Below, one piece after another: positions 12,654 to 24,245 of a stretch of DNA of 64,000 bases. How positions within the stretch are numbered: the first letter of the stretch is position 1; each line of letters opens with the position of its first letter. A program made the translations under genes and the position numbers. This DNA comes from Hemileia vastatrix (lineage: Eukaryota > Basidiomycota > Pucciniomycetes > Pucciniales > Zaghouaniaceae), in the NCBI GenBank assembly GCA_030280995.1, contig JASXTE010000008.1, forward strand, positions 1,158,501 through 1,222,500, read 5' to 3'. The notes beneath the pieces are model-generated. The model had not been told where the DNA came from. It did not search any database and saw nothing but the letters and a program-made list of their open reading frames with translations.

Positions 12654-15600
12654 TATTGTATGCAAATTCTAAACCTGGGATAAGGGTTACCCAATCATGC
12701 GTGAATTTGTCATTGTCTTTAAAGTTAATACCAAAAGCACAATATCTTCTTATCATATCTTCTAAAGTTCATATCATTCTTTCTGCTAGCCCATCAGTTT
12801 GTGGATGGTGTGCTGTAGAAATTTTAATTGACACCCTGAAACATCCATAAGTGATGTCCAGAACTCAGAAGTAAATTTAGGATCTCTGACAAAAACTATT
12901 GCTTTGGGGAAACCTGCTATATTTAACATTTGTGTCCACCATAAAAAAGCTAAGTCCTTTGCAGAAACCTCTTTATGAGTAGGAATAAATTTACACATTT
13001 TTGTAAATCTATCACCAACTACCCAGCAAGAGTTATAACTCTTATGCCCTGCTTTTGGGAAACCTGGTACAAACTCCATGTTAACTATTTCCCATGGAGC
13101 TTGGGGTTGCTCAATTTGTTGTAATAAACCAGCTCTTTTTCCTGTTAATCTTTTAGATTTTTGACAAGAATCACATGTCTCAACATATTTTTGAACATCA
13201 TCAGACATGTTAATCCACCAAGCTGTGTTTTATACTCTGGTTAATGTTTTATGGAAGTCAAAATGACCTGCTAATATATCATCATGACATATACTTAACA
13301 TTAACTCCTTCATTGAAGGGGGAATTACAATTACATTATTTAATTTTTTCCTGTAATATATAAAACCATCCTCAATGGAAAATTTTCCTTTTTCTAATGC
13401 CTCTTTATACTTATTTGGTAATGTTTTTATTAAAACATTCATTGAAGCATTAGATGGATCATTTAATATTGTAGTGAGTTTACTCAAGTCAGGATCTGAA
13501 TCATATTTATCAAGAATTGATTGCATAAATTCCTCCTCAAGATCTACAATATAAATGCCATAAATGTTAATAATCTCTTACTCAGGAACATAAGCAGGAT
13601 TATCATTATTATTAGGCAGAGGTACTCTAGATAACAGATCTACATTAGAGTGCAAGGTTCCTGCTATATGTGTAATAGTCATCTGTCCTCTGTATTCTTG
13701 TACAGCTAATTGCCATCTAAACATGTGTCTATTGTGAGTTTTCATGTTTAAGAGTGACTTAACTGCACTACAGTCAGTTATTAACTCAAATTTTTGGTCT
13801 TCAAGGTAATAATGGAGCTTCTCAAGAGCCCATACTACTGCCAAACATTCAAGTTGAGTAGCACCATTATTCAATTCACTACTTCTCAGAGTACATGAAA
13901 TATAGCAGATTACTACTTCTGACATTTTTCCTTCAATAAGTTGTTTTTGATGCAAAGCAGCACCTAGACCAATAAAACTTGCATCTGTATATAATACAAA
14001 AGGTAATTGGAAATCTGGTAATCCCAAAATAGGAGCTGTCATCAAAAATTCTTTCAAATTATCAAAAGCCTGTTGTCTTTCATCATTCCGAATGAAAGCT
14101 TCTGATTTCTTTATCAGTGTGGTCAATGGTGCAGCAATTAATCGGTAGTTTTTTATATATTGTCTATAATAACCACACATGCCAAGAAAAGATTGTACAT
14201 CCTTTACATTTTGAGGAATGCCAATATTCTTTATTTCAGCCACCTTATTTTGGTCTACACATATTTGTAAGCCAGATACAATATGACCAAGCACTTTTAA
14301 AGATTCAAACCCAAATTTACATTTTTTCAATGCAAGGGTCATTTTTATTTCATCCATTTTCTGAAATACCTTCTTTAAATGGATTAAGTGTTCATCATAT
14401 GTTTTAGAGAACACTATGATGTCATCAATGTATACCATAAACCATCCTTCAATCATTTCATTATGGAATGTTATATCCATTAACTTCTGAAATACTGATG
14501 GAGCATTTTTTGGTCCAAATGGCATCCTGACATATTTATAAATTCCCATATGTGTTGTTATCAACAAAAAGTTCTGTGAATTCTTTTCAACAGGAATTTG
14601 ATGGTACCCTTTATTTCCATCTAGGCAACTTATATACTTAGCACCTTTAAGGGTAGCATGTATAGAGGCAATCCTTGGCAAGGGATAAATATCATCTACT
14701 GTAAATGTATTTAATGCTCTATAATCACTGCACAGTCTTGCTTTATCTTGTTCATAAGAAATTAGCACTGGTGATATTACACAATATTTTGGTGTAGTTT
14801 CAACCTTCTCAAGAATGTTCATTTTTAATAACATCTTAATATTATCCTCTATGTCTTTCCTCTTCATTGGTGAAGCAGGGTATGGTTTCTTTTTAAGACT
14901 AGCAGGAATATTATCCATATCACAGGTTAAATAATTTTCATTTCATGATCTTTTACAAGGCCAAGTTCATTTGTACTATGTGCAAAAGCCATTGGAAATA
15001 CTTTAATTAAGTACAAAATATTATTTTTCTCAGCTTCACTTATCTGAGTGCCAAATGATGCTTTAGAAATTTCTGTTTCTAGAAGTTCCATCTCATTGGA
15101 TTCTCTTCCTTTACACGGAGATTTTGTTACTGACTCAATGTGTAAGACTGTGTTAAAAGAATTTATTTTAAATTTCCTTTTACCATTCATGCCAATTGTA
15201 AAATTATTATTAGCAGGGTCTAATTTCACACCAAACTTAGTCAGAATATCATTTCCAATGATAAAACAATTACTACAGTTAGTATTGTCCATTACTACAA
15301 AGTCACAAGTTACTCTTACATAACCATGTTGATTTTTAAAGAAAAAAGCAGCTTTGTATCTACAAATGGGGTGTAGCACTGATCCAAAACCTCTCCAATT
15401 TTTACTCTGAAGTGGTTCAAGCTTAGACTTATATTCACTATCAATTTTCTGTATTGTATAAGTAGAAACAACAGAACCAGCAGTTCCTGTGTCCAATACT
15501 ATATTAACATTCTTGCCAGAAATGATAGCTGGAACTGTGATAGGTGTCATTTTAAAGTTATCAGCTTGTATATCTTTAATGATTTCAGCATCCTCAAAAT

Positions 15601-17863
15601 TCATTAAAGATTCATTTGAGTCCATATTTAATATTGGTTTTTCAAAGATGGACAAATCATCTTCCAACATACAGACTTCATTTTCATCACTATATGAGAT
15701 ATTTCTGTCATAATCACTTGATTCTTTACTTTTTTCAGTTTCAGTTTCAGATTCACGTTGATTTTCAACAATATTTATATTTTTCTCATATTTGTGACCT
15801 TTAACCCAAGGTTTGTTACACTTATAACAAGTATTTGTTTCATACTTTTTAGGTACTACAGGTGCAGTAGGTTTTTTCTTCTTCTCCTGAAGTGTTTTTG
15901 AATTCTGATTTTTCACAGGTTCAATATTTTGTTTATAAGTGGAATACCTTGATTCATACTTATGGTTTAATAATATTTCATTGCAAATATTAATAAAGTC
16001 AGAATATTCAGTAACTTTTAATGTTCTAGCTACAACAATGTCTCTGACAGATATAGGTAATTTATATATTATCTTATCTTTCCATAAGTTAAAATCCATA
16101 TTAGGCTCAATGGCTTTTGATATTTTATTTGATTTCATTAAAAATACCATAGGTTTGTCACCATTCAACGGATTGTACCTAGTTTTCTCATAAAGTCTCT
16201 GCTGAGTAAGTCTGAATTTAGAACCTCCAAATTGTTTTTCAATAAGTTGTTTCCATTCAGCCTAAGAGTAATCTTTACCCTCACTTAAAACAGCTTCAAA
16301 CCATAATAAAGCAACATCCTTAAATAAAGAAATTAATTTTGATGTTATTTCTTCATCTGGTAACTTATATGAGAATTTCAAGTTGTCAATTCTTTGAATA
16401 AAATGTTTCCAAGTAGAGCTGGCTTCCCCATCATAAGTTGGGTACTGATCTATCTTAGGCCAGTTCTCCTGATTGGATTTTATCTCACTAATCTTAGGTA
16501 AATTCAATAACTCATTTACTTTTGATAAATGGTCTTGTATTTCCTCCTGTACGGATTTGTGACTTACATTTTCAGATTTGACACTACCACCAGATAGTTT
16601 TAGTTGTGGTGGTATATGGAAGGAATGAGATTCACTTTTGCCAATGAAAGGATTATTATTATATTGAGTATAATTATGATTATCCTGGCTCATTAGTAGA
16701 TTGGAAGTTTGAATCTCAACTTTAGTTAATCTTTGTAGTAGCTCAGAGACACTTTGATTTGTCTGGGAAAAAGATAACTTAGTTCTTGATTCAGTTTTCA
16801 ATAAGTGTGCTTCATACAATTTTTCCAACTCACAGAATTTGTTTGAAAGTTCACTATATTTGTTACTCAATGAATCATATTTAAGAGCTAGAGACAAATG
16901 TTCTTTCTCTAATTCTTTATTACGTGTTGCCAGTTGAGAAATATTTAATTTCAAGGATTAAATTGTATCAATAGTGAGCTTAACTGCCTATTCCTCACAA
17001 TCAGTCATTCTATTCCACAATGCTGAAAAAACTCTATGGACAGTTGGATTATTGTTAAAATACTCCATGTCTTCCTTTTCAATTCTCTCACTATCCTGTG
17101 AACTTCTCATCTCACTAGTAAGTGGTGGAAACTGAGGATTAACTGTATTATTATTATGAATAGTAATGTTATTGTGGACAAAAGACAAGTCAGGTGTATC
17201 TACATCAAAACCTAAATTTCTTAAATCCTCCTCTATTTTCTGCACAGATTTAACATCAATAGGATTACCTATATTGTAATTATCAGTATTGTGTTCAATC
17301 TGAGAGGGTAATCTACCTACCATGGGATAGATGCCAGTCCTGATTTTTGGTGCTTTTTTCCTTTGTAGGGGTGAACTGAGGAAGTCTGATGAGGTGGTGG
17401 ATCCCTGTTGCAGCTGTGGCTGGTCCATTGTTGATGGAACCAGTCCCATTTCCATTTGTCTACCAGGATTTTCTCCTGGGAGTGATGTGACCCGCCTTGG
17501 ATAGGGGGTTGCTGACTTGGTTGAATTGTCTGGCCTCCCTTTAGCTCTTCCAGTTTCTCATTCATTTGTTGAAACCCTACCTTGCAATTGTTCTGTAATT
17601 GCTCTACCTCATTGAACATGAGTGCCTTGGATTCTTCCAACTTCAAAACCTGTTTGGCCAAGTGGGATAGTTGATCCTTAAGAGGAGGAGACGTCTTTTT
17701 TATGGTTATCTTTTTTAAAAGGGTGTCTTTTTCCTCTATGCTCATGTTCTCTGCCTGGGGGTATTGCTGACCCTCCATGGTTATGTCCTGGATAGTTTTT
17801 GTTAGCTTTAGACCTGGTATTATAAGAAGGCTTTTCACTTACACTGTCCTGAGGAGCACTTAT
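12654..17863 (-). pseudogene. element A gag-pol, 5' part (gag, protease, RT, RNase H, integrase core)
   Basis: Minus-strand polyprotein truncated at 12654 by element B. Seen in order: coiled-coil gag; knuckle CYKCNKPWVKGHKYE (the final Cys of this type of knuckle appears as Tyr); protease VVLDTGTAGSVVS-type block (about 15490); RT VYIDDIIVFSK (about 14430); RNase H LYTDASFIGLG; H2C2 region; integrase core. Decay is extensive. The expected start codon (ATG in element C) reads ATA at 17863. A TGA lies near 17555. TAG and TAA lie near 16988 and 16960. A Trp codon has become TAG at 16262. A frameshift lies near 14925. TAA codons sit at 13578 and 13230. Element C keeps the gag part of this frame open, which is how these breaks were identified. 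Confidence 0.9.
17317..17778 (-). CDS. element A overlapping small frame (153 aa)
   Basis: ATG-started frame (MEGQQYPQ...) overlapping the broken 5' part of A gag-pol, in the +1 register relative to it. It has the same length and register as the element C frame at 55234-55695, with about 21 differences in 153 residues by eye. Features: charged coiled-coil segment (LSHLAKQVLKLEESKALMF), Gln/Pro-rich linker, block VDKWKWDWFHQQW, basic YKGKK, C-terminus IPW. It is still open although the overlapping gag-pol frame of this copy has lost its start codon and gained a stop. Function unknown. Confidence 0.6.
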   Translation of the reverse strand: MEGQQYPQAENMSIEEKDTLLKKITIKKTSPPLKDQLSHLAKQVLKLEESKALMFNEVEQLQNNCKVGFQQMNEKLEELKGGQTIQPSQQPPIQGGSHHSQEKILVDKWKWDWFHQQWTSHSCNRDPPPHQTSSVHPYKGKKHQKSGLASIPW

Positions 17864-18374
17864 ATTGTTAATAATGACAATATATCACGTCTACAGAAAG
17901 GAAAAACTCTATTGAATTAGTAGACAAAAGTTATTAGCAATGTTATTACTAATAAAAAAGCACTGAAGCTTACCCTGAATTTATATCTTTATTTATTTAA
18001 ATAAAATATAAGAAAAAATTCAAAAAAATCTGTTAAAAATATAATAATAAGTCTAACTAGACCTTTATAAGGGTGAATTATTAACTTACCAAGCTTTAAC
18101 CAAATACCAATTTAATTGGGTGTTATATTGGTATCCAAATACCAAGTGAAATTGGGTTTATATTGGGTACAGTTACTACTGTAAATACCTAATTTTTATG
18201 ATAAAAAATTAGTAAAATTATTATAAGGATTCTTTTCCGCAATCACTGAGTTATTATGACCCACTAATATGCAGCAGACCCAAATATTAAGTTGTTTTTG
18301 AGCTATACTAAGTAAAAATCACATCCTAAGGCTTATACTAAAAAATCAACAATAATCAAGGAAAGACCCCCAAT
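17864..18374 (-). other. element A leader and primer-binding region
   Basis: About 0.5 kb of AT-rich leader between gag and the 5' LTR. On the minus strand the LTR end CTGACA is followed by ATTGGGGGTCTTTCC, the probable primer-binding site (18360-18374). Near 18095-18180 a short unit (AAATACCAA...AATTGGGT...TATATTGG) occurs twice. The same layout is present in element C at 55781-56290. Confidence 0.6.
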
Positions 18375-19552
18375 TGTCAGTATGTCTAGTATATAAGTAT
18401 GATATAATAGTATTTATTTATGGTCCTACTACTTATTGATAAATTATTTAGTGATTAAACCTCAGGGGAAGACTAATAAAATAGTTATACTCAAATAAAA
18501 CTCACAATACTTGGATTTAAATGCGTGCTTAGTGGTGGAAAATAGATAAATAGAATATAGTTCTAGCTTATATAATGATAATATCAACTTATAAAAGGCT
18601 ATATAATATATTTCTAAATGTTAATAATTGTATTGAAGTGTTAGATTAATTTTTAGTAAGTAATTGATGATGAATAACCGTCAAAATCCCTCCTTACTTA
18701 TACCCAAATCCCCTGGAGTGCACAGACCTTCAATCCAGATGATATCATTGCTCTCCCCAGAAATTAAAGCACTGTGAGGGCCCATCACCTCCCCATGGCG
18801 TCCACTTCAAGCATATTTAACACCCAGACCTCCAGTAAGGACCCTCCATCACAATTAATGATAACACAGACCCAAAACATAATTAGAAAATCCAGATAAA
18901 AGCGGATACCATAAAGAAACAGGTAAAATAAGTAATCCAAAAGAGATTTAATGAAACCCAAAGCATATAAAGGAAACAAATGAAATTTCCAAGCCCCCAA
19001 TAACATCCCCAAGCATCCACATTAACCCAGCAATGATCTCCCAACCCATAAATCCGTGAATATCCATCCAAGGAAGCAGATTAAGCTGTCCAAACTGAGT
19101 GTATGCGCCTGATATAGATGTCTATGCTTCTGTAGGCATTGTGAATCCACTGATTTCGTCCATATGACCTAAAATAAGCAGAAAAACAAAGTTTATAGGC
19201 TATTAAGAGGCTAAAACCCACTTATAGACCTAAATATACATAATATACTGCATATTTCACTGAATATGAGCTTTATGTATACATTTAAGCTTATGTATGT
19301 CAATAATTACTTAATATCACTTGAGATAAGTATATTATGACTCCATTAACACCTTAATAAGTAATATTAGGCTATTTATAAGCTATTTAAACTGCTATAA
19401 GCTATATAATAGTGTAATAATTATATATATATGTATTATAATCATATATATAATTGTTTTAATCTTATTTTTAAGATATAAGCTTAATGTACCTAAGGTT
19501 ATCTTATTTTAAGCATAAAAAATACTCTGTCCTAGGGATATCTAGGCTGACA
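18375..19552 (-). repeat. 5' LTR of element A
   Basis: 1178 bp, plus strand TGTCAGTATG...GGCTGACA. Near-copy of 1948-3125, followed by the target duplication AACAT. Confidence 0.95.
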
Positions 19553-19626
19553 AACATGACCTACACTTTTAGTAAAGATTAGAGTCTAGACAACTGCAAA
19601 AATTTCAGGATTAGCAGTATGTATTA

Positions 19627-20305
19627 CAGATATATGAAAAAATATTTGTACAAATTTTAAAAATTTCTTCAGATTTTCCCAGAGATTTTAAAGCCATATT
19701 TGTAATTTCTGGTGCAGTTTTATTAAAAAATTCAAAACTTTTGGTCACCTCAATTGACATTTGACAGAAAAATTAGCCTCACTTCACCAAAAATTTGCCA
19801 GTTGCTCTGTCAAATGACAAGCATTCTGTCTAAATATTTTGATTTTTTTTTGCAAAACTTCACCAATTGTCTTGAATTTGGCTGTAGGAAATTCTTATGT
19901 CTTTTTGTGTCAAACTTTTCATGTTGCACAAATCTTCCTGTCAGGTTGAATTTCTACAGAGCCATCTACCCAAACCTAATTGGAAACCAATTCCCTAACC
20001 TCCTTGCCACTCAAATTTCCCCCTTTCTCCTCCTTTCCACTTCACTATCTTCTTCCATTTTCCTTGCCAATTTACTATCCTCTTCCCTATTCCTTACCAC
20101 TTGGCGTTGCAATAGGTAAGCATCTCTCTTTTTTTTATCTCTTTTTTTTCATCTCTTTTTTTTCTTTCCTTTAAATTTTTGTTCTTACTTTTTCTTTTTC
20201 TATCACTTTACCTGCTATTTTTCTACTTCCTTTGTTTTCCTAGTAAATCATTTCTTTTTTGCACTATTTATTTAATATTTTTTTCTTTTTCTTATTTTAC
20301 ATTAG
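19627..20305 (+). repeat. left inverted repeat with leader exon and intron
   Basis: Contains the element end, a leader and the splice donor AATAG|GTAAGC at 20116. It then contains a 190-bp T-rich intron (20116-20305) ending in ACATTAG just before the ATG at 20311. The whole arm, including the intron, is mirrored at 22731-23228. Confidence 0.7.
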
Positions 20306-20310
20306 TTAAA

Positions 20311-20870
20311 ATGGCCTACATAGAGCTTGACCCTCAATTTAAGGTCAAGATTGTCATAGATTCATTAAATGGTTTACATATTGATCAAATAAGTTCCAAG
20401 TATGGTGCAAAAATACACAAAAACTCTTTGGAAATCTGGTTGTGCTTTTATCAAACAAAAAAATCTGTTATCAATAATCCTATGAACCATCTTAAAAATG
20501 GCTGCCTATTTGATCTTGAAGAGGGAAAATGAGCTTTTATATGTGAAATGATAAAATAAAATCCAACAGAAAAAATCATTCAATCACTTTCACTTTGATT
20601 ACTATTTGAGAAATTTATTGTTTAGTTTTCTGTATGCCCAATTGGAAACAAAATTTTGTTCAATTTTAATATTTTCTTCCATTTTTCATTCATGAGACCT
20701 TACCCTGATATCAACAGTTATCTAGTACTTGAAAATTTTGCATTTAATCATGGTAGCTTTATTTCTGAAATAGTGGCAAACCATAGATGAAATCTTCTTT
20801 AACTTCCTCTCTACTCCCCAGATTTGAACCCAGTAAAAAGGGGGGAAAGTGTTATTAAGAGAAACCTTTG
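20311..20870 (+). pseudogene. DDE transposase remnant (Tc1/mariner/IS630-like)
   Basis: It starts MAYIELDPQFKVKIVIDSL at 20311 right after the predicted intron acceptor. The N-terminal 70 residues have the look of a helix-turn-helix (ISSKYGAKIHKNSLE). After a stop at 20530 the same orientation later encodes YLVLENFAFNHGSF and, after two more stops, LPLYSPDLNPVKRGE (about 20815-20850). These correspond to the second and third acidic motifs of the superfamily (consensus VLDN...H and PPYSPDLNPIE). Glu stands where the second Asp is expected and Lys where the final Glu is expected. Most of the catalytic core between the N-terminal domain and motif two is missing, so this is an internally deleted dead copy. 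Confidence 0.7.
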
Positions 20871-21429
20871 AAGTTATACATATTTTACTGGTGGTACTGG
20901 GGATGGGCCAATTTTAGATTAAATGGTTAAGATAGTTTTTATCAAATATTTGATAGAATTTTTTTTTCAAAGCAAGTCGATATATCTCACAATAATATTA
21001 TTTAATTTAATCATTCTATTCAATGTTACTTGTAAGGTGCTAATCCATTGTATCAATATTTAATTTTTATAAGATTTAATTTATACAGTCAATTCTATTA
21101 AACTGATTGATATCTAAACGAAATTTTTTATAAAAATTTGGGAGTAAATATGACATTAAATACATTTTTGGCAACCAACTCTCTTTGTATCAGAATTATT
21201 TAACATAATTTAATTTCATCTCTGTAAATTAAAAGAATATTTTATTGATTTTATTTCTTTCATAAAGTTAAAAAATATTTTATTTATTCAGTAAAACTAA
21301 AAATATTTTATTGATTTTATTTATTTGGTAAAGTTAAAGTAGTCATCTGTAAATGTAAATTTAGCCTTTATTTTTTTAAAAAACTCTGGGAAACCCTCCT
21401 TTTCTTATGGAAAAGTTTTGTTCCATATT

Positions 21430-22730
21430 TTTTGGCTGTGTAAAGACATTCCACAGCATATGACTCAGGGATTCCAGCTACTATAAGTCTCTAAGCAGTA
21501 AAATCTTGAAAGAAGGTCCAATGATTTAGGTGGAGCTCAGCCAAACCATTGATGAGGTTTCTGCTTTTGGATTGGAATATGCAGCCTTCAAAATATATTC
21601 AATATTAGATTCATTTCCAGAGACCTCAGAGGTAGATAATGGATTCTAATTTGTCCAATTTCTTTGAGGACTGGTGGGTGGAGGAGCAGAAATGGAACCA
21701 GATGGAACAGGAAAAGATGAGGGCCCTTGCTTCACTTTTTGCCAATGGAAAAGTGAAGTTTTGGGGGTATGAGGTAAGTAAACTCTTCTGGATTTGAGTT
21801 CTAATTAAGATAGAGGTAAATTAAAGAACCAAGAGTTTTAAAAATGATAAAATTAATTACTTTACATTTTTTCCCAACTTCAACTAGAGGGTAAGTAAGC
21901 TCCAAGTATTCTTGAGGGTTTTCGGGATTAATGCAACAGTGAGCTTCATTCTGGTGTGTGATATCAGGGTTTGGAGGGTGATAGTCCAAGAGTAATTGAA
22001 AAATCTCTAAATGGGATGCATTTAGGCAAACAGAGGTTGGAATCTCTGGGACCAAGATCCTCAGGATCCAAAGGATCAGAAGATGAGGATATATCAAAGG
22101 TCTTGTAAGAATATGATTGCTGAAAAAACAAAATATTAGCAAATGAAAAAGAGAAAGACAATTTGAATGTTAATGTTACCTTTTTTTTAGGTCTAGGATC
22201 TTTTTGCTATAAATGCATCTTAATTTTGTGGTCTTCAGCAGCAAGTTGCGCAGTGTCAAGTAATTTCACAAAGACTTCAGGTGATTTTAGGATTTTTTTT
22301 TTGATTTTCTGAGAAATAACTATGAGGTATAATTGAAAACCAGGTAACTGTTTTTTGGCCACTTCTTTCTTTAAATACTTGCCTAATCATTCATTTTTTC
22401 AGGCTTGTATGAGATCAACTGCCTGGTTTTTAAACTCAACCAAGTCAAAATTTGAGACATGCCATTGTAATTTCAATTTATTAGAATCTGACACAATCTT
22501 CTCAACAATGGTGTACTTGTTGCTTGACTGTATTATTGGTTCATACAGGATGAAGTTCAAGTTAACCATAATTATTGTTTGAATTCCTTCTTCATCATGA
22601 TTTTGAAGATCCAAAACCCCTGGTGGGCCACACAAATAAACAGTTGAGTTTGAATGAATATTTTCCTTCACATCATAGTTTGGGGGAGGAGATTCCTGGG
22701 GGCTTGGTACAAATTTTGCATTTAATATAC
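21430..22730 (-). pseudogene. second transposon gene, unknown function, decayed
   Basis: This gene converges on the transposase. Its first coding exon begins at 22730 after the intron in the right inverted repeat (acceptor TTTTTTACAG). It reads as protein for most of about 1.3 kb: VYLCGPPGVLDLQNHDEEG, then KIVSDSNKLKLQWHVSNF, then KYLKKEVAKKQLPGFQLYL, then KLLDTAQLAAEDHKIKMHL. A further intron seems to start at KDPRPKKK|GTAACATT near 22180. Downstream stretches such as RLIVAGIPESYAVECLY (about 21470) suggest the C-terminal part. Scattered stops and frame changes show decay. I do not recognise the family. Its position suggests an accessory protein of the element, or captured host sequence. Confidence 0.5.
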
Positions 22731-23228
22731 CTGTAAAAAAATTAGTAAGTAAATAAAGAAGAGAGCAAACAAAAAAATAAATGCCTTACTGCGTAAAAAA
22801 AGGCAGTATGAAAATGGCAGGAAAAGTGATTGGACAAGATAGCTAAGATAAGAAAAAGAAAAATTAAGAAAAAAAATTGAAAGGAAAAAAAATGGAACAA
22901 ATGAGAGGAGCTTACCTATTGGATGGTTGAGTGGCAAGGAGGAGGGAAGAGGATGGTTGAGTGGCAAGGAGGAGGGAAGAGGATGGTTGAGTGGTGAGGA
23001 GGAGGATGGAGGATGGTTGAATGGCCAGGGGGGAGGGGGATTCTAGCTTGATAGGGGCATTGATTGCCAATTAGGTCGGGGTAGGTGGCTTAGTGGACAA
23101 TCAACATGGCAGGTGGATTTGTACCATGTGACAATTTTGACACAAAAAGACACAAAAAATTACCTAAAATTGCTTGGAAAATTTCAATATATTTTTGAAA
23201 TTTGCACAATGCTTTTTCAATATAGCTG
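22731..23228 (-). repeat. right inverted repeat with leader exon and intron
   Basis: Mirror of the left arm. On the minus strand it runs from the element end through GTGTCTTTTTGTGTCAAA and a repeated Pro/Ser-rich leader (units of GGATGGTTGAGTGGCAAGG on plus, 22921-23020). It ends in a donor AATAG|GTAAGC at 22915 and a 185-bp intron (22731-22915). Confidence 0.7.
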
Positions 23229-23367
23229 TATGATATAGTATATGAAATCATTTGGGGTTTCGCCGGAGCAATTGAAGGTTGTCACTGGATCACTTCCCTT
23301 TTTATATATTTATTTATTTTGCAGTTTATCCAAGAAGCTTGTGTAATCCTTACTCTGTTTTACATTA

Positions 23368-23566
23368 GGGGGTGCCAAACATGGCAAATGTGGAAACACA
23401 TTAAATTCATTTCTAGTCATAAAAAATTGGAATCCCATCTATATTACGTCATCAAAAGAAGGATATTTAACAGTAAAAATCAATATAATTGAAAGTTTAT
23501 AAGCTATTTTTTTAATTGAAAAAACTGAGATTTTCTAATGGCTGATTTGCAATGTTTGACACCCCT
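23368..23566. mobile_element. TA-flanked MITE, 199 bp
   Basis: Imperfect terminal inverted repeats of about 25 bp (GGGGGTGCCAAACATGGCAA left; AGGGGTGTCAAACATTGCAA from the right end), flanked by TA at 23366-23367 and 23567-23568. No coding capacity. Tc1/mariner-type by target site. Confidence 0.65.
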
Positions 23567-23568
23567 TA

Positions 23569-24126
23569 TTATATTATTTCCCCTTTCATTCTGATTGATT
23601 TATGGTTAGAAACGGGTGAATTTTAATGATTGGTTGGTTGGTTGGTTGGTTGCTGGGTACTTGTAATGCTTGTAATTCATGTTGTTTTAGTGGCAGTGTA
23701 GCAATTCAATTAATACTGGGTGTTAGAAGCAGTTCAGTTGACAATGACATAACGTTCAATCATCAAAAAGGATTTTATACATCTTCCTCGCCCATAAACT
23801 TTTGTTCATCCTAGCTTAAAATCATAATAACAAATCAATAAAAAAAAATCTTTTTTCATTTCGTGGGTGGAAGTCAACTTTGGAGAAAATTTCAAATTAT
23901 TTCATTTCATTTCAAAAAAAAAAAATAAAAAAAATCAGGAGAAAAATTAAAATCAATAAAAAAAAATCTCTTTTCTCCTCTTTTGAACTTGATAATTTTT
24001 TTCCCCACAATTTCAACTTTTTTGGGCTCTTAATCCTTCAAAAGTTTTTATAAATATTTTTGTGATCCTCTTCATTTATTGCTCAGAAAATAAGTTCAGT
24101 ACACTTCAAATTAACAATTCTGGACC
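23569..24126. other. no gene recognised
   Basis: Intergenic AT-rich DNA with a GGTT tetranucleotide run at about 23631-23650 and several A-runs. No supported gene. Confidence 0.5.
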
Positions 24127-24245
24127 TAACACCAGAAAAAAAAACCAGGCACCTGCTAGCAGGTTCTTGTCCCTGACTGAACTATGCTAGTTCGATTGGG
24201 CAGAGGCACCTGTTAACAGGTGCCAACCTTTTTTTCATGGTGTTA
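24127..24245. mobile_element. small MITE with palindrome-bearing inverted repeats, 119 bp
   Basis: Ends TAACACCAG and TGGTGTTA form inverted repeats of about 38 bp with an A-run inside. Each arm carries its own perfect palindrome: ACCTGCTAGCAGGT on the left and GCACCTGTTAACAGGTGC on the right. The target duplication cannot be fixed; TA is possible if the element starts ACACC. The design resembles the CACTA-like MITEs at 39098 and 49908. Confidence 0.6.

Larger units (their letters stand above)
1948..19552 (-). mobile_element. element A: Ty3/gypsy chromovirus LTR retrotransposon interrupted by element B
   Basis: Two 1178-bp LTRs bound the element (TGTCAG...CTGACA on the plus strand). It is flanked by the perfect 5-bp duplication AACAT at 1943-1947 and 19553-19557. 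Coding runs on the minus strand, so the 5' LTR is the right one. The internal region has gag with a CCHC-like knuckle, aspartic protease, RT, RNase H, integrase and a C-terminal chromodomain, the order typical of Ty3/gypsy chromoviruses. It is dead: several in-frame stops and at least one frameshift are visible, and element B (3903-12653) lies inside the integrase. The two LTRs differ at roughly 25 positions by eye (about 2%), so the insertion is not recent. Confidence 0.93.
19627..23228. mobile_element. TA-flanked DNA transposon with long inverted repeats and two convergent genes
   Basis: The ends read TACAGATATAT (left, TA at 19625-19626) and ATATAGCTGTA (right, TA at 23229-23230), as in Tc1/mariner-like elements. 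The arms are long and imperfect: left about 19627-20305, right about 22731-23228. They align through GTCTTTTTGTGTCAAA, ACCTAATTGG, CCTTGCCACTCAA and AATAGGTAAGC, and on through a T-rich intron. The left arm has about 160 extra bases. Inside are a decayed DDE transposase on plus and a second decayed gene on minus. Each follows its own copy of the shared 5' end. Confidence 0.75.

Noticed and set aside
12654..17863. Repeat-induced point mutation as the cause of the stops in element A
   Set aside because: The stops arose by mixed changes (including Lys to TAA and Arg AGA to TGA) and frameshifts, not by a clear excess of C-to-T changes in one context. A count against intact copies would be needed.
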